Notes: generated by a model not told the origin, from the sequence alone. Shown: positions 12,942 to 24,857, counted from the stretch's first letter. The stretch is DNA of 64,000 nt from Welwitschia mirabilis (GCA_051453625.1 JBOZIK010000001.1:280055654-280119653), one strand, 5' to 3'. Made by a program: numbers and translations.

Positions 12942-12959
12942 TCCCCAACAATAATGTCA
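12942..12959 (-). promoter_or_regulatory. Primer-binding site, decayed tRNA-Asp type
   Basis: Minus strand reads TGACATTATTGTTGGGGA. Against the plant tRNA-Asp 3' complement TGGCGCCGTTGCCGGGGA there are 7 differences, all C-to-T or G-to-A. It sits 12 bp from the LTR end, where a PBS is expected. Athila elements are known to use tRNA-Asp. Confidence 0.75.
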
Positions 12960-12971
12960 TAATCTTACTCA

Positions 12972-14375
12972 TGTATTATAGTGAACCAGATTTAAATAGG
13001 TAAGAACCTATTTCAACTTGCAATGTAAAAAAAAAATAAAATAGAAATTAGAAGCTTGAGAATTTGTAAAGTGATCCTTAGTAGATGTTGTAAGGAAACA
13101 AAAGTACTCCAAATATCTAGCTAATTCATCCAATGCTTTACCTTCATTTCAATGACTCTTTTATTCTTGAAACATAAACTAAAAGTACTAATCATTAATG
13201 CTCAAGTGTAAAGGCATAATATCATCCACTACATGAGTGTCAATGAGTGATTCAGTCCCTCTAAACCTTCATAGCCCTTCATAAGCATGGAAAATATGAA
13301 CAAATGTGCATAAGATCAGCTAAACAATAGCAACTATGATATCTTAGAAGTAATCTCAAACAACTCACTCAGTAATGAAGGAAATTCACAATAAAGGAGT
13401 TTTATCTAAGAATTACTAATACCCAATTAATGTACATTAATAATAAAAGAATGAAAGCTACTTAAGGATTAGACTCACCTAAAGATTGCTAATACTAAAT
13501 GAATGATCATTAATAATGAAATAACAAAAATATAATTCTTATATTAAAATGTGAAATATACATTACATCAATAGAGAGATAGAGGTGAAGATGAAGGACT
13601 TCTCAACTAGACTTGAAACAATCCATCCCCAGGAAAGATTATTAAGACACCATAATGTCCTAGTGCTCCAAGTCTTTCCACCATGTTAGCCAATAGAAAC
13701 ATCTATTATAATGAGAGCTGAAGGCCCTTTTATAGACGAGGAAAGGCTTAAAGAGCTTTATCATAATTGTGTTATGTGGGCATTTACATAAGGGGTGTTA
13801 CATTAGGATGGTTACTTAAGAAGAAAGTTACAATTTTTTGGCATATAGCCATAAAGAATTATTCTTTTTATTCTTATGTAAGTATGGTAATGACATATCC
13901 TTTGACTATTAATGACATTGTCAATATATGCTATGTCACGTGTCTTCCACATGATCATCCTCGTTATTGTCACATGTCACTGTAAGATGTCATTTTGCAC
14001 TTCTACCATGTGTTGTTAGAGTTAAAGGTTGAATATAATTTATCATCTTACTGGGCCCATAAGTGTAAAGTGATGAACTCCCCGAATTAATGTAAGAATG
14101 TGAGTTTTGAGTCATTATGTCTTATAAGGCCGATGGCGTTAGTCATCTTGAAAGGTGACACTGACATTATTTGTTGGATTCTTATCACATTTTGCAATGT
14201 TCCTCAAAATGCCATAATATACCTACTTTTCTTAGCAGAAATTTCATATTTTCATAAAAAATAATAAAAATGGTAGAAAACATTATTTGGTGATAAAATA
14301 ATGAATTCTATGTTTCTACCTATACTAAATTGATTAATTATACTTCCTTGAAATGTCAATTTTTGCAGGTAAACA
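12972..14375 (-). repeat. AthX LTR shared by two elements
   Basis: About 1,404 bp, from TGTATTATAG (plus, left end) to TGTTTACCTG (minus, right end). A primer-binding site lies on its left, making it the 5' LTR of the element at 7,355-14,375. A polypurine tract (CCTCCTAACTAG) and 3'UTR lie on its right, making it also the 3' LTR of the composite element extending to 35,275. No target-site duplication is expected or seen at either side. Confidence 0.75.
13725..13735 (-). promoter_or_regulatory. TATA box of AthX LTR
   Basis: Minus-strand CTATAAAAGGG, placed as in the other AthX LTRs. Confidence 0.6.
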
Positions 14376-16055
14376 AACCTCCTAACTAGACTTTTACTAG
14401 TCTTTTAGAAAAAGGTTGATAAAGAAATGGTGAACATGGAAAAATTATCTAAGTAAAATTGGTAAAGCATGAAAATGATATCATTTTTAAATTTTTTTTA
14501 ATCAATTTTAGTAAATAAGAATCAAAATTAAAAATCTATAAAAACAAAAGTCATACCCCACTAATCAAAATTAAAATTTGTCCTCAAAGTTAGAAAGATA
14601 AGAAACCAATACAAAACTTTTGAGAATAAGTTCAACTAGTTAAAAATATTTTACATTATACAAGACTAGAAAATGATGTTGATGTAAGTATTTAGGGAAA
14701 ACTATAATGTAATCTTAGATAAAACCAAATATAAAACCTAATGAAAATACATCATTCACAAATTCCAAAAGATGGATTACCTAAATTAATAGCCACATTT
14801 ATTGAAAACTTTCTACATTTTATTTTAAATTTAAAATCATCATAGCAACAAAGAATAAACTATCCTCTAATTAGACTTACAAGCAATAAAAAATCACTTA
14901 AGAAAATCTCCAAGCACACAAGTTAATAAAAGTAAACACAAAGGTATCTTCCAATTCCACCTTTTTCATTCCAAGTTTTACCTTTTTCACCATCATACAG
15001 TGTTTTTTATTTCNNNNNNNNNNNNNNNNNNNNNNNNNNNNNNNNNNNNNNNNNNNNNNNNNNNNNNNNNNNNNNNNNNNNNNNNNNNNNNNNNNNNNNN
15101 NNNNNNNNNNNNNNNNNNNNNNNNNNNNNNNNNNNTGAATATGTCATAAAATAAATTATTAAATCTACATTTCTGATAAGCATTCATAGCTTTGATGTGG
15201 TTAACTAAATCCAATTTTAATTAATCATTATGTAATGTGCTTTTTGGAGAGGAGATATTTTATTTTCTTTTAATTACTCCTCATATGCTATTAATTTTGT
15301 TGTACATGAAGGGCTCATTGGCTCATTAACCTAATCAAGATAAATCTTATCCCCATAAAATTTTTTTAAAAACATGAAACATAGCATGAAAGTAGATCTC
15401 ACCTTAATTCAACCATAATTTCCAATTAGGAGATTTTAAGGAAAACTAACTTTAACAAGTCAACTCAAAAATAAGCAAAACCCTTTTCTTGTAAAACTAC
15501 AAGTAAACCTAAATTATACCTAATTCATAATAATAGGGCAATCATTTATTATTGGTTTATTCATTAAGGATAATTAATCAAGCTCATCTCATCTTAGAAA
15601 CTCATGGACATATAGAAGGGGAGGATGGTTGGTGAACTTTATTAGAAATCGCTAAAGTAAAAGGAATGGGTTATGGAATTTGAGGTGATGGTGGTTTATT
15701 CGATGCCACGGGTGGAAATTATAATTTTCAAAATGAAAATGTTTAAGGTGGTGATTATATTGGTGGTAGTGCTTGGGCAGGTTAAGGTGACAAAGGGCAT
15801 TAAGCATAAATGTTTTTAACATTTTTGATTTTTTTAAAATATAAATATAACCTAAAAGAAATATACTTTAAAAGAAAAATCTAAGCCCAAAGCATACAAT
15901 AAAACTAAAATTTAGAAAGGGATCTTATAAGGTAATGCATGCATAAAGACTCAAGATGATGAATGAAAAGGTTGGATGATGAATTGGGTTTATACAAAGC
16001 ATTTAAAGATTTAAAATAATTCTTATAAATATTTATGCATGCATCCACAAAAATT
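14376..16055 (-). mobile_element. AthX 3' internal untranslated region
   Basis: Homologous to 1,036-2,612 and 8,774-10,442. A 122-base gap at 15,014-15,135 is flanked by alignable sequence. It ends at the same AthX/AthY junction as 2,612. Confidence 0.65.
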
Positions 16056-16503
16056 AATGCTACTTGTGCCAACTGCTATCATCACCAAGTGTTTCCATCA
16101 TCATCCTACTCAATAATGCCGCATGTCCCTATTGTATATGATCATTATCACTACTACATATTGTAAAAGACGCAATTTACTTCTAATGTGAAATCCAATT
16201 AAACCCATAACTGCGTCCAACTGCATTTTGCATGACAAGTGAGGTACATGAGTTATAAAGTATTTTGCTTATGAGAACTAGTGGTGTCATATGACTTGGA
16301 TGATGATGCTAGTGTTTTAAGATAGATAGCCTATTATTCAAAGTGAGATAAACATCCTAAACATGTCATGGAAAAATAATAAATTTATGACTAATACAAA
16401 GAAGCAATAAAAGACATGATTTTATGGTAAATTAGTTATATTAATGTCTTTTATTAAGATAACTTAGTTAAATAACTTGATTAATGTCTTTTACATGTTA
16501 ACA
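16056..16503 (-). repeat. Truncated AthY 3' LTR (U3 end)
   Basis: Matches 2,613-3,074 nearly along its length and the right end of 34,021-35,275. Minus strand begins TGTTAACATG after an AAGGGGTG tract. It should be the 3' LTR of the AthY element whose pol lies at 17.8-22.5 kb, but R, U5 and part of U3 are replaced by AthX sequence. Confidence 0.6.
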
Positions 16504-17767
16504 CACCCCTTAACTAGACTTTTACTAGCCTCTTAGCCAAAAGTTAATAATGAAATGATTAATCATGAAAAAATTATTTAGATAAAAGATGATCAAGTAT
16601 GAAAATGATATAACTTTGAAAAACATTTATAACCAATCTTTTGAAATTAAGGCATCAAAATTAAAAATTCAGTAAACAACGATGTAAAAATTAGATGTCA
16701 TACCGCAACCAAAACTAAACTTTATCCTCAAAGTTTTATGATGGAAAGTATTAATATTTTGAGAACATGATCTTAGAAAAATCTCGATGAGTCCTTTTAT
16801 TGAAAGTGATGCAAAAATGATGCAACTACACTATGAAAAGGATAAAAAACTAATTAATGCAAGATTATTCTCTTTATTTTTAATGAAAAATGCTAAGTAA
16901 AAAGTCAATCCATAAAAATTTTATATGTCTTATGATGTTATTTCTCATGAAAATGGGGTGAAGTGAAATGGGTAATGGAGATGGCATATGAAACTGTGTC
17001 AAAGAACGTAAACCATAAAACTGATGAAAAAATGAGCAAATCTACCTAAGTTAATGGCTCTTGTTATGTTTTCATAATTTTTTAGTGGATCTCAATGTCA
17101 AGTAAGCATAGTACCAATCAAGTAACTTATAAGAATTCAAGAAATTACAACAAGTCTTAGGTATGAAAGTTAAAAACCCTAGAACTTAGAAGGGCTCTAA
17201 TTCTAATATTTTTCTTTTGTACCAACATATATGTTCTTTGTTTTAAGCCTTTAAATAACATTAAGAATCCAATGTTACAACATTTTCTTCCAATAGAGTT
17301 AAGCATGTTATCTTGTAAAGAAATCAGTATTGATTACTAGCAAGTGTTTATATCCCTAATGTAATTGATTATGTTATAATTAGATTATTAAAACTCCATT
17401 ACTAGTGAGTGTCCATAGCCCTAATGTAGTTAACGAAATCCATTTAAGTAATTAATGAGATGTATGTCTAGAGAACAGATATTATTTTTGTTTTGTTCTT
17501 CTTCTCATGTTTGTTTTTATCACATTAGAGGGCTCATTAGCTCATTAGCCTAATCAAGAAAAATATTGTTCCCATCAAAATATTTTAAATCTAAGGAAAA
17601 TTCTATGAGGTTAGATTCCACATTTTTCAGCCATGTTTTACTAAAATCAAGACCTTAAGTGAATGTGCTTTTAACATTTAAACTTGAAATAAGTGCAACT
17701 TTTTCTTAAAAACATATAAGCATACTTAGTTATAACTCTTACTTAGGTGATAACAAATCACTTATTA
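16504..17767 (-). mobile_element. AthY 3' untranslated region with polypurine tract
   Basis: Starts with the polypurine-tract complement CACCCCTTAACTAG and is homologous to 3,075-4,375. No coding frame; it fills the space between pol and the truncated 3' LTR. Confidence 0.6.
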
Positions 17768-18990
17768 TTAATTTTTATTAAATGCGATTAATAGGTTTGT
17801 AAGTCTCATAAATTCATACATCAATGGAATAGGTGAATGATAATATCTAAGCCAATGTCTCTTGACTTTAAATTGTTGGTAATTTTTTATGTTTGCAATG
17901 AGAAACACACCATTAGGCAAAAATTTTATTATTAGAAATGGACCTTTCCACTCAAAAACTGGTCTTCTGGGGAATAAATGTAATTGTGAGTTATCGAGCA
18001 AAACTAGTTTTCCTTTCTAAAATGTTTTCCTAAGGATGTTTTGATCTTGAAACTTATTTATCATTTCTTTGTTGATCTTTATGTTTTCATAGGCATCATT
18101 CTTGATTTCATCTAATTCATGAATTTGTATAGATCTTCTCTTCCTTGCCACCTCTAGATCTACATTCATGTCTTTAATTACCAAATATGTTTTATATTCA
18201 AGTTCTATGAGTGAATAACAAGATTTTCCTTAGACTATCCTAAGTGTAGACATTCTGGAGGATGTCATGTAAGCTGTTTGATAGACCTGTAAAATGTCAT
18301 TAAGCTTAAAAGATTAATCTTCTTAGTTAATTTTACTATCTTGTACAAAATTTTCTTAATTTTCCTATTGGTAACCTTAACTTGACCCCTAGTTTAGGGA
18401 TGATAGGGTGTTTCTCCTTTATGACCAATGCCATAATTAGCAAGAATGTTGTTAAATATTCTATAACAAAAGTGCATCCCATTGTTGCTAATTAAAACTT
18501 AAGAATAATTAAATCTCATTAAATTTTTTTAAAAGTATTTTATAATATTTTGAGTTTCATTGGATTGACACGTGAATGCTTCTACCCATTTAGTTATATA
18601 ATTGATGCAAACAAGAATGTAATGATGTCCATTTAAAGAAGGGTAAGGGCCTTTAAAATCAATTCTCTAAATATCAAAGGGTTTTTATGAAAGACTACCA
18701 AGTTTTTGACAATTATCATAAGATTTGCAATAGATGTAAGAGTCCTTAAAATAGATGGCAAGTAAAAACCAGACTAAAGGATGTTCATGGTAGTTCTATT
18801 GGCGTAATAGTGGCCACCATAAGTCTTAGAATGACAATGCTTAAGAATGTTGCGTATTTTAATTTTTGGTATACATTTTTGGATGATTTAATCTAGGTAG
18901 TACTTAAATAAATATACTATTCTAAAAGAAGTATTTAGCTTGGCTTGAAAATCTCTTTCTATTATTAAAGTTCTATTGAGAAGTAATAAC
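17768..18990 (-). pseudogene. Athila-like integrase and pol C-terminus (AthY)
   Basis: Read on the minus strand. About 18,800-18,700 gives the zinc-binding region (SGFYLPSIL, then a C-x4-C-like piece DNCQKLG). About 18,650-18,545 gives the catalytic core GPYPSLNGHHYILVCINYIT followed by KWVEAF. About 18,480-18,340 holds NNGMHF and then GETPYHP with RGQVKV, matching the second Asp region and the YHPQT-GQVE motif. The end, 18,001-17,768, reads LHLFPRR, FEWKGPFLI and FKVKRHWLRYY, the C-terminal SH3-like tail typical of Athila pol. Integrase inserts the element DNA; this copy has many stops and cannot be functional. The same C-terminal DNA is seen at 4,376-4,510. Confidence 0.8.
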
Positions 18991-19099
18991 CTTAGAAACT
19001 AAGTGGTTTGCAATTTTGGCAAAGCAAGGTATTTCTATAACTAGGAAGAGGTATCCATCAGTGAAAATATCATTAAGTGGAAGGTATGTTCATGGATTT

Positions 19100-19600
19100 T
19101 CTTCAGTTATTCATAAAAGATGAACTACAACTACATTATCAAAGCCCTTTTTGTCTTTAATTTCTAAGTAAGACTCCTACAAAAATAGGACCCACCTAAT
19201 TAATCTAGATTTTGTATCATTTTTGATGAATAGGTATCTAAGGGTTGAGTAGTCTATATGGATAATCACCTTAGAACCTAATAGTATTACCTAAATTTCT
19301 CTAAGGAAAATACTATGACTAATAGATATTTTTACATGATAATGTAGTTCAATTAAGTGTCGTTTAGTGTTTTACTAGTGTAATAGATTATAGTTAATCT
19401 TCTATCTATCCTTTGCTCCAACACAGCTCGAACCACATAAGTAATAGCATCACATATAATTTTAAGGGGTAACTTCCACTTAGGTGGTTGAATGATGGGA
19501 GTGAAAGTAAGTTTTTCTTTAAGTTAATCAAAAGCCTATTGACACACAGAGGTCTAATTAAAAACTACTCCTTTGCTTAGGAGGTTATAAAGTGGTTTGG
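19100..19600 (-). pseudogene. Athila-like RNase H and connection domain (AthY)
   Basis: Minus-strand translation at about 19,250-19,130 reads YSTLRYLFIKNDTKSRLIRW, then LEIKDKKGFDNVV, matching the gypsy RNase H end (DHSALRYLL-KKDAKPRLIRW, EFDLEIRDKKG-ENVVADHLSRL). The upstream part, to 19,600, is more eroded but collinear with RT on one side and integrase on the other. Stops and frameshifts are frequent. Confidence 0.7.
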
Positions 19601-20600
19601 AAATTTTACTAAATTCCTTAATAAACCTCCTATAATATCTTGCATGTCCTAGAAAAGATATAATATTTTTTTTTTTAATTTTTATGTGGTAGATAGATAT
19701 GTGATTAGAGAAATGTTTGTAGGAGATACTTAAATTTCTTATGAAGAGATGATGTATCCTAATAGAATGCCTTTATTAACCATGAAATGGCATTTTTCCT
19801 AGTTAACCACAAGGCAATTTTATATATAGTGCATAACAACAAGCTCTAAGTTGTAAATACAATGGTTGAAAGAGGCTGTGTAAATAGAGAAATCATCCAG
19901 AAGTATTTTAACACATCAATCTAGCAAGTCGAAGAAGATTTTAAGCATGCAACATTGAAACATTACAGGGATGTTGCATAATCCAAAAGGCATTCTTCTA
20001 TAAGCAAAGGTTCTATATGGGTTAGTAAAAGTAGTTTTATCTTGATTCATAAGGGCACTTTCTATTTAATTGTATCCTAAATATCCATCTAAAAAATAGT
20101 AAAATGGATGCCTCATAAGTTGTTTTAAGATTTGATTAAAAAATGGGAGAGGAAGTGATTCTTTCTTTAGACATCATTTAATTTTCTATAATATATGCAC
20201 ATTATCCATTTTATTGCTAGTTTGGTGGGATACATTCATTACATTCATTTGTAACTAGTGTAATTTTGAATTTCTTTGCTATAGTTTAGATTAGAGTTAC
20301 TTATTTACCCTCTAATATGGGGCAAATAATTCCATTATCTAAGTGTTTAATCAACTCATTTTTCACTAGCTCTTCTAGAATTTGGTTTATCCTTCTTTTG
20401 ACTTCTATTGATGGCTTAGCATTTTGTTCTAAGTAAATGTGACGCATGCAAATGCTAGGGCCAATGCCTTTAGTGTCAGATAGAGTCCATTCTATTATTT
20501 GTTTATGTTTCCTTAATATATTAAAAAACTTGATTTCTTTGGATGATAGTAGAAAAGAATTAATCACTACTAGGAATGTGGAATTCTCTCCTCATAAATC
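19600..20600 (-). pseudogene. Athila-like reverse transcriptase (AthY)
   Basis: Minus strand. The longest open piece, 20,567-20,301, contains IEWTLSDTKGIGPSICMRHI and LEQNAKPSIEVKRRI, the start of the Athila RT domain (W-I-D-KGISPS-CMHKI, E--KPS-E-QRRLNP). Near 19,930-19,860 the catalytic region reads VKILLDDFSIY (YMDDF in active relatives, with Tyr/Met replaced), then NCLVVN and EKCHFMVNKGILLGYIIS at about 19,810-19,745. Motif order and spacing are those of gypsy RT, although the frame is broken many times. Confidence 0.8.
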
Positions 20601-20900
20601 ATATTTGAGGTCATTTTGGTAGAGGCTTAAGTTTAAGGGGAGTTTCATCCTAAGTAATACGACATGATTCTTGACAAAATTCTAAGGCATCACTCCTTTG
20701 AAAGTGAGTGGAGGATTCTTAGTCATCTAAGAGGATTTCTATCCTATCCATGTGTTCTACTCCATTACCATTAAAAGGCCATTTCATTGAATTAAAGACA
20801 TTTAATTATATCATATATTGCCAAAGTATATATTCATTAAAACATTCCTATAATTAATTAAATAGTTTAAAGTTTATAGAAAAGGTCTTTCTAAGATGAC

Positions 20901-21330
20901 GATATTGATTAATTCATTGTGTTTTCCATGTCCAAAACTATAAAATCCATCGAGAAGTAACAATTATCCATCTTAATAATGAGGTCCTCAATAACTTCCA
21001 ATGGGGCTTTTGGAGAATTATTGGTGAATTGGCATTGGGGTTTTGCATTTTTAAGTATTTTAAAGTTTAATTTCTTGTAGGTTTCATAAGGAAATAAATT
21101 TATGCTAGCTCCTAAGTATAATAAGACTTGGTTAGGTTTCTTATTTACTATGGCTATTATGATTATAGGGTATCTAGGATATTTGTATTTAGGTGAAAAT
21201 TGATTATAAAGGATCACACTTGTTTATTGTGCTAAAAAGGCTTTACCCTTTACTTTCATGTGTCTTTCCATTGTGCACATGTCCTTGAGGAAGTTTGCAT
21301 AGGAAATAACCTACTTAATAGCTTCTATGA
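20901..21330 (-). pseudogene. Athila-like aspartic protease (AthY)
   Basis: A 102-residue open piece at 21,217-20,909 reads KPNQVLLYLGASINLFPYET, where active relatives have DLGAS-NL-P; the catalytic Asp codon (GAC/T) is here Tyr (TAT). It goes on with PLEVIEDLIIKMDNCYF and MDFIVLDME, the conserved end of the domain. The segment before it (FLKDMCTMERHMKV) matches the gag-protease linker of Athila. The lost Asp means no protease activity even if translated. Confidence 0.8.
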
Positions 21331-22469
21331 GAGGTATATTTGTCTTAACTTCCTTAGAGATCTCTAAAGCCTCTAATTATTTTATCATGGTATTGTCATT
21401 CCTAAGATGTTGGGGAAAAGCTAGGGATTCTTTATATACAAGCAAGGGTTCCTTTATATTTTATTCTTTTTTTAATTTTCTATGAGGATTAGTTTTTCCT
21501 CATAGAAATTACATGAGAAATTGAGTATTTTACTCAAGGTTGTTAAATGAGGAGGAATGTTGCTTGAGTATTTGTTCATGATTATGATTGAGTTAGACTT
21601 CAGTTTCCATGAATTTTCTTACTAATCCCTTAAAAGGGATGAATGAAGATTGGTTTTGAAAGCTTGATAGAAAGAAATAAGATGATGATAAGGGAAATGG
21701 ATTTTTTGGTTGATTGTTTTGATTTTGACTATGTGAATTATCCTATTTCCAAGAAAAGTTAAGGTGATTCCTCCACTTAGGATTGTATGTATAGGATCAT
21801 TCTTTTGATTTTTGCCCTTATATCCTACCAAATTAACTTGCTCATTTACTTTGTTTAAAATAAAAGACTAGATGGATACTTGGTTATCTCATAGATGTCT
21901 ACATCACAATTAGGCATTTAAGTTTAGTAACTAAAGGTAAAGGTTAGGATAAGGTGATTAGAGATTTTACTTTTTTTGCTAATGTGTCTATCTTATTAAA
22001 CCTTAAAACTTTTAGGTACTTTAAACACACTTTAAATCTACTAAGATGATGGCATCTAAACAGTTCACTAAGCTTCTCCCAATTTTTGGAAGTCTCAACT
22101 ATAGTTTCAAGATAATCCCAAACTTTGTCTAATTGTATGCTAAGGAAACTTCCCCAACTCAGCATCTTAACTAGTTATCTATTTCTTGTGGATAACCCAT
22201 TATAAAAGAAACTAAGTTCCCTTCCTGGCTCAAATCCATGTTGTGGCATTTTTTTAATTATTCTTTAAATCTTCTTAAGGCTTAAGAAAAGGTGTCATGC
22301 TCTTTTTGCTGATAGTTCATTGTCTTTCTCCTCAAGGAATTTTTCTTATACTTTAGAAAGAATTTTAAGATAAAGGATCTATTGAGATCATTTTAAGTTG
22401 TAATTGATAATAGTTTAAGTGTATAAAGCTGAGACTTTGCTTTTTTCTTTAAGAAGAATGGAAAAATAA
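21331..22469 (-). pseudogene. Athila-like gag, C-terminal two thirds (AthY)
   Basis: Minus strand. From 22,469 down: FPFFLKKKAKSQLYTLK, then NDLNRSFILKFFLKYKKNSL, QQKEHDTFS, and RRFKELLKKMPQHGFEPG (about 22,290-22,215), the standard retrotransposon gag core (WERFKELLRRCPHHG). Then come SWGSFLSIQLDKVWDYLETI at 22,160-22,090 and EQVNLVGYKGKN near 21,840-21,800, followed by the Asn/Pro/Trp-rich tail. Gag would form the particle. The frame is cut sharply at 22,470 by an AthZ LTR; the N-terminal part appears to resume at 32,822. Confidence 0.8.
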
Positions 22470-23011
22470 TGATCATTATACTATCAATTTGTGGTTATTT
22501 GATTGGGTTTTATGAGTTGTTTTGTAAAATTATTATATAGGTTTAAATGCAATTCTAAGGATTTTGGAGATACAAGAGGAAATCTCAGAAATTTGTGATT
22601 CTTATCCAAATTTGATGTATTAAAGGCACTTTCTGATGAACAGAGATTTAAAGAAGGATTATTGACATAAATTTTAAGTTCTCTTCAAGAAAAATAATCA
22701 ACAAAGACCATTGTTCCTTTTATCATCCCCATAACAGGTAGGACGTCGACTGTTGAAGTGGACTACTAAATCACTACTGAGTCATCATTCTGAGTTATCT
22801 TTTGTAATGTACTGTCATCACATTTCTAAATTATAAATGAGCGTGTTTTTTCATACCTACCGTTTGTCTTTTTCTGCTATGAGTTGTTATAAATAAACCC
22901 TCCTTTGACTCTCCTTTTTATTTTCATTACACCAGAAATTCTTATGATAGGAGATTGAAGGGTGGGAGATCCATCTTGAGTGTTGCAAAGAGATGTGTAC
23001 TTGGTGAAGGA
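22470..23011 (+). repeat. AthZ LTR fragment A (first half)
   Basis: Homologous to the start of the AthZ LTR at 31,742 (TGGTTATTTGAT, GAGTTGTTTTGTAAAA, GAGTCATCATTCTGAGT) up to the region after the TATA box, with about 90 bp missing inside. It stops at 23,011, where another LTR begins. Left of it the sequence is AATAATGAT; right of the 3' LTR at 32,821 it is AACAATGAT, a possible target duplication with one C-to-T change. Confidence 0.65.
22887..22895 (+). promoter_or_regulatory. TATA box of AthZ LTR fragment A
   Basis: TTATAAATA followed by AACCCTCCTTTGACTCTCC, matching the other AthZ LTR promoters. Confidence 0.5.
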
Positions 23012-23782
23012 TGTTGTGATGCCAACTTAACCTATTTAATACACTTGTGGAGTACATTTTTTAGGTTTTATTGATAGATTTTTTTCAAGGATTTATGCAA
23101 ATTCTACAAAGATTCCACACAAGCCAAAATATGCAATAATATTTGAAATAAGAAGCCATTTTTGGATAATAATTGATCAAAGCAAAGTAATAAAGATATA
23201 TTGATCATCCTCGCTATTCTGAGGACAACGAAGGGATGATAGTCAAAAAGATATGGTCATCCTCTGTGTTATGGGAACAATAATCAAGATGACAATTAGC
23301 ATTTTTGACATGTTCTAAGCATTAGTTTGTAGATGGGGTCATAGAGATGACATGAGGGAAGACACTCAAAATAATTTATAAAGTTAATGAAATTGTTATG
23401 AAAGTATATATCTAACTTATACCTCTTCAGTTCACACCCTTAGTAACTTATCCCAACCTATAAATAGACCCCTTTAGGCCCTGTTTAAAATCATCTTTTA
23501 CATCTACATTCTTGTGATAATTAGAGATTGTTGAAGGCAAGGAGATCTATCCTACTTATGAGAAGGACCATCTTAGCGTTAGGAAGTGAATCTTTCATTA
23601 AGGAGTTGTTATCATAAGTGGATGTACTTCAATTTCATGAATAAAAGTACTGATTAAATTGAAATATTTTTAAATGTTTTACTATTCTTCCTTATAGTTT
23701 ATCTTAGTTGCAATTTAAGTAACATGCATTTGTAACTGAAATAGGTTATAAGGACCAATCTAAGTGATAGTAGATTGGAAGT
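23012..23782 (+). repeat. AthZ-related LTR D (divergent subfamily)
   Basis: Starts TGTTGTGATGCCAAC, like TTTTGTAATGCCAAT at the AthZ 3' LTR near 60,352 (minus). The part after the TATA box (CATTCTTGTGATAA, GGAGATCTATCC, GTTATCATAAGTGGATGTA) matches the minus strand of 59,670-59,830 better than its neighbours A and B. It runs into a 100-base gap at 23,783-23,882, so its end is unseen. Confidence 0.6.
23458..23467 (+). promoter_or_regulatory. TATA box of LTR D
   Basis: CTATAAATAG followed by ACCCCTTTAGGCC, in the position of the AthZ LTR promoter. Confidence 0.55.
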
Positions 23783-24833
23783 NNNNNNNNNNNNNNNNNN
23801 NNNNNNNNNNNNNNNNNNNNNNNNNNNNNNNNNNNNNNNNNNNNNNNNNNNNNNNNNNNNNNNNNNNNNNNNNNNNNNNNNNTCTCAGAAATTTGTGATT
23901 CTTATCTAGATTTTATGTATTAAAGGAACTTTTTAATTCATAGAGCTTTAGAGAAGAATTACCAACAAAAATGCTAGTTTCTCCTCATAATCAAAGAAGA
24001 CCATCGTCCCCTATGTTGTCCCTATGACAGGTAGCATAACAACTATTGATGTGAACTACTAAATCACTACTAAGTCATCATTCTGAATCATCTTTTATTA
24101 TGTATTGTCATTTCCCTAGTTGTCTAGNNNNNNNNNNAGTAACTAACTCTGATAATGACCCGTAAGCATTTCGTCTATTCCTAAATTATAAATGAGTGCA
24201 CTTAATCATTCCTTCTGTTTCTTCTTTTCTGCTATATTTTTCTATAAATAAGTCTCCCTTTGACTCTCCTTCTCATCTTTGTTGCATCAGAAATTATCAT
24301 GATAAGAGATCAAAGGATGAGGGATCCATCTTAAGTGTTGCAAAAAGACGTGCACTTGGTAGAGAGCTATGTATCCTCCATTGAGACCCAGCTATTTTGT
24401 AATCAAGATGCTTGTTACTCTTTTTTAATATAAACCTTGTTTTGTTTTTATATTTGCATTGTAGATTTTCTAATGACCCTTATAGTCTATGTTATCCTTG
24501 ATTTGATGATAATTTTTTAGGTAATATAAATTATCAAGGGCAGCCTTTCTTAAGGCTAAAAGCAAGTAGTNNNNNNNNNNNNNNNNNNNNNNNNNNNNNN
24601 NNNNNNNNNNNNNNNNNNNNNNNNNNNNNNNNNNNNNNNNNNNNNNNNNNNNNNNNNNNNNNNNNNNNNNNNNNNNNNNNNNNNNNNNNNNNNNNNNNNN
24701 NNNNNNNNNNNNNNNNNNNNNNNNNNNNNNNNNNNNNNNNNNNNNNNNNNNNNNGTATTATGTGAGATATCTATTTATTTTATGAATGACAGAATCCTTT
24801 TGAACTTAATCACTTGCACAAATATACACCGCA
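23783..24833 (+). repeat. AthZ 5' LTR of the gag-protease element
   Basis: Homologous to 31,742-32,821. The first 100 or so bases fall in a gap (23,783-23,882); further gaps are 24,128-24,137 and 24,571-24,754. The latter is 184 N and the matching stretch of the 3' LTR has the same length. It ends ...ATACACCGCA just before a primer-binding site, which identifies it as the 5' LTR. Confidence 0.75.
24242..24250 (+). promoter_or_regulatory. TATA box of AthZ 5' LTR
   Basis: CTATAAATA followed by AGTCTCCCTTTGACTCTCC; the 3' LTR has the same at 32,230-32,238. Confidence 0.6.
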
Positions 24834-24839
24834 ATAGCT

Positions 24840-24857
24840 TGATGTTATTACTAGGGA
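24840..24857 (+). promoter_or_regulatory. Primer-binding site, decayed tRNA-Asp type (AthZ)
   Basis: TGATGTTATTACTAGGGA differs from TGGCGCCGTTGCCGGGGA at 8 positions, all C-to-T or G-to-A. It lies 6 bp after the LTR end. Confidence 0.75.
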
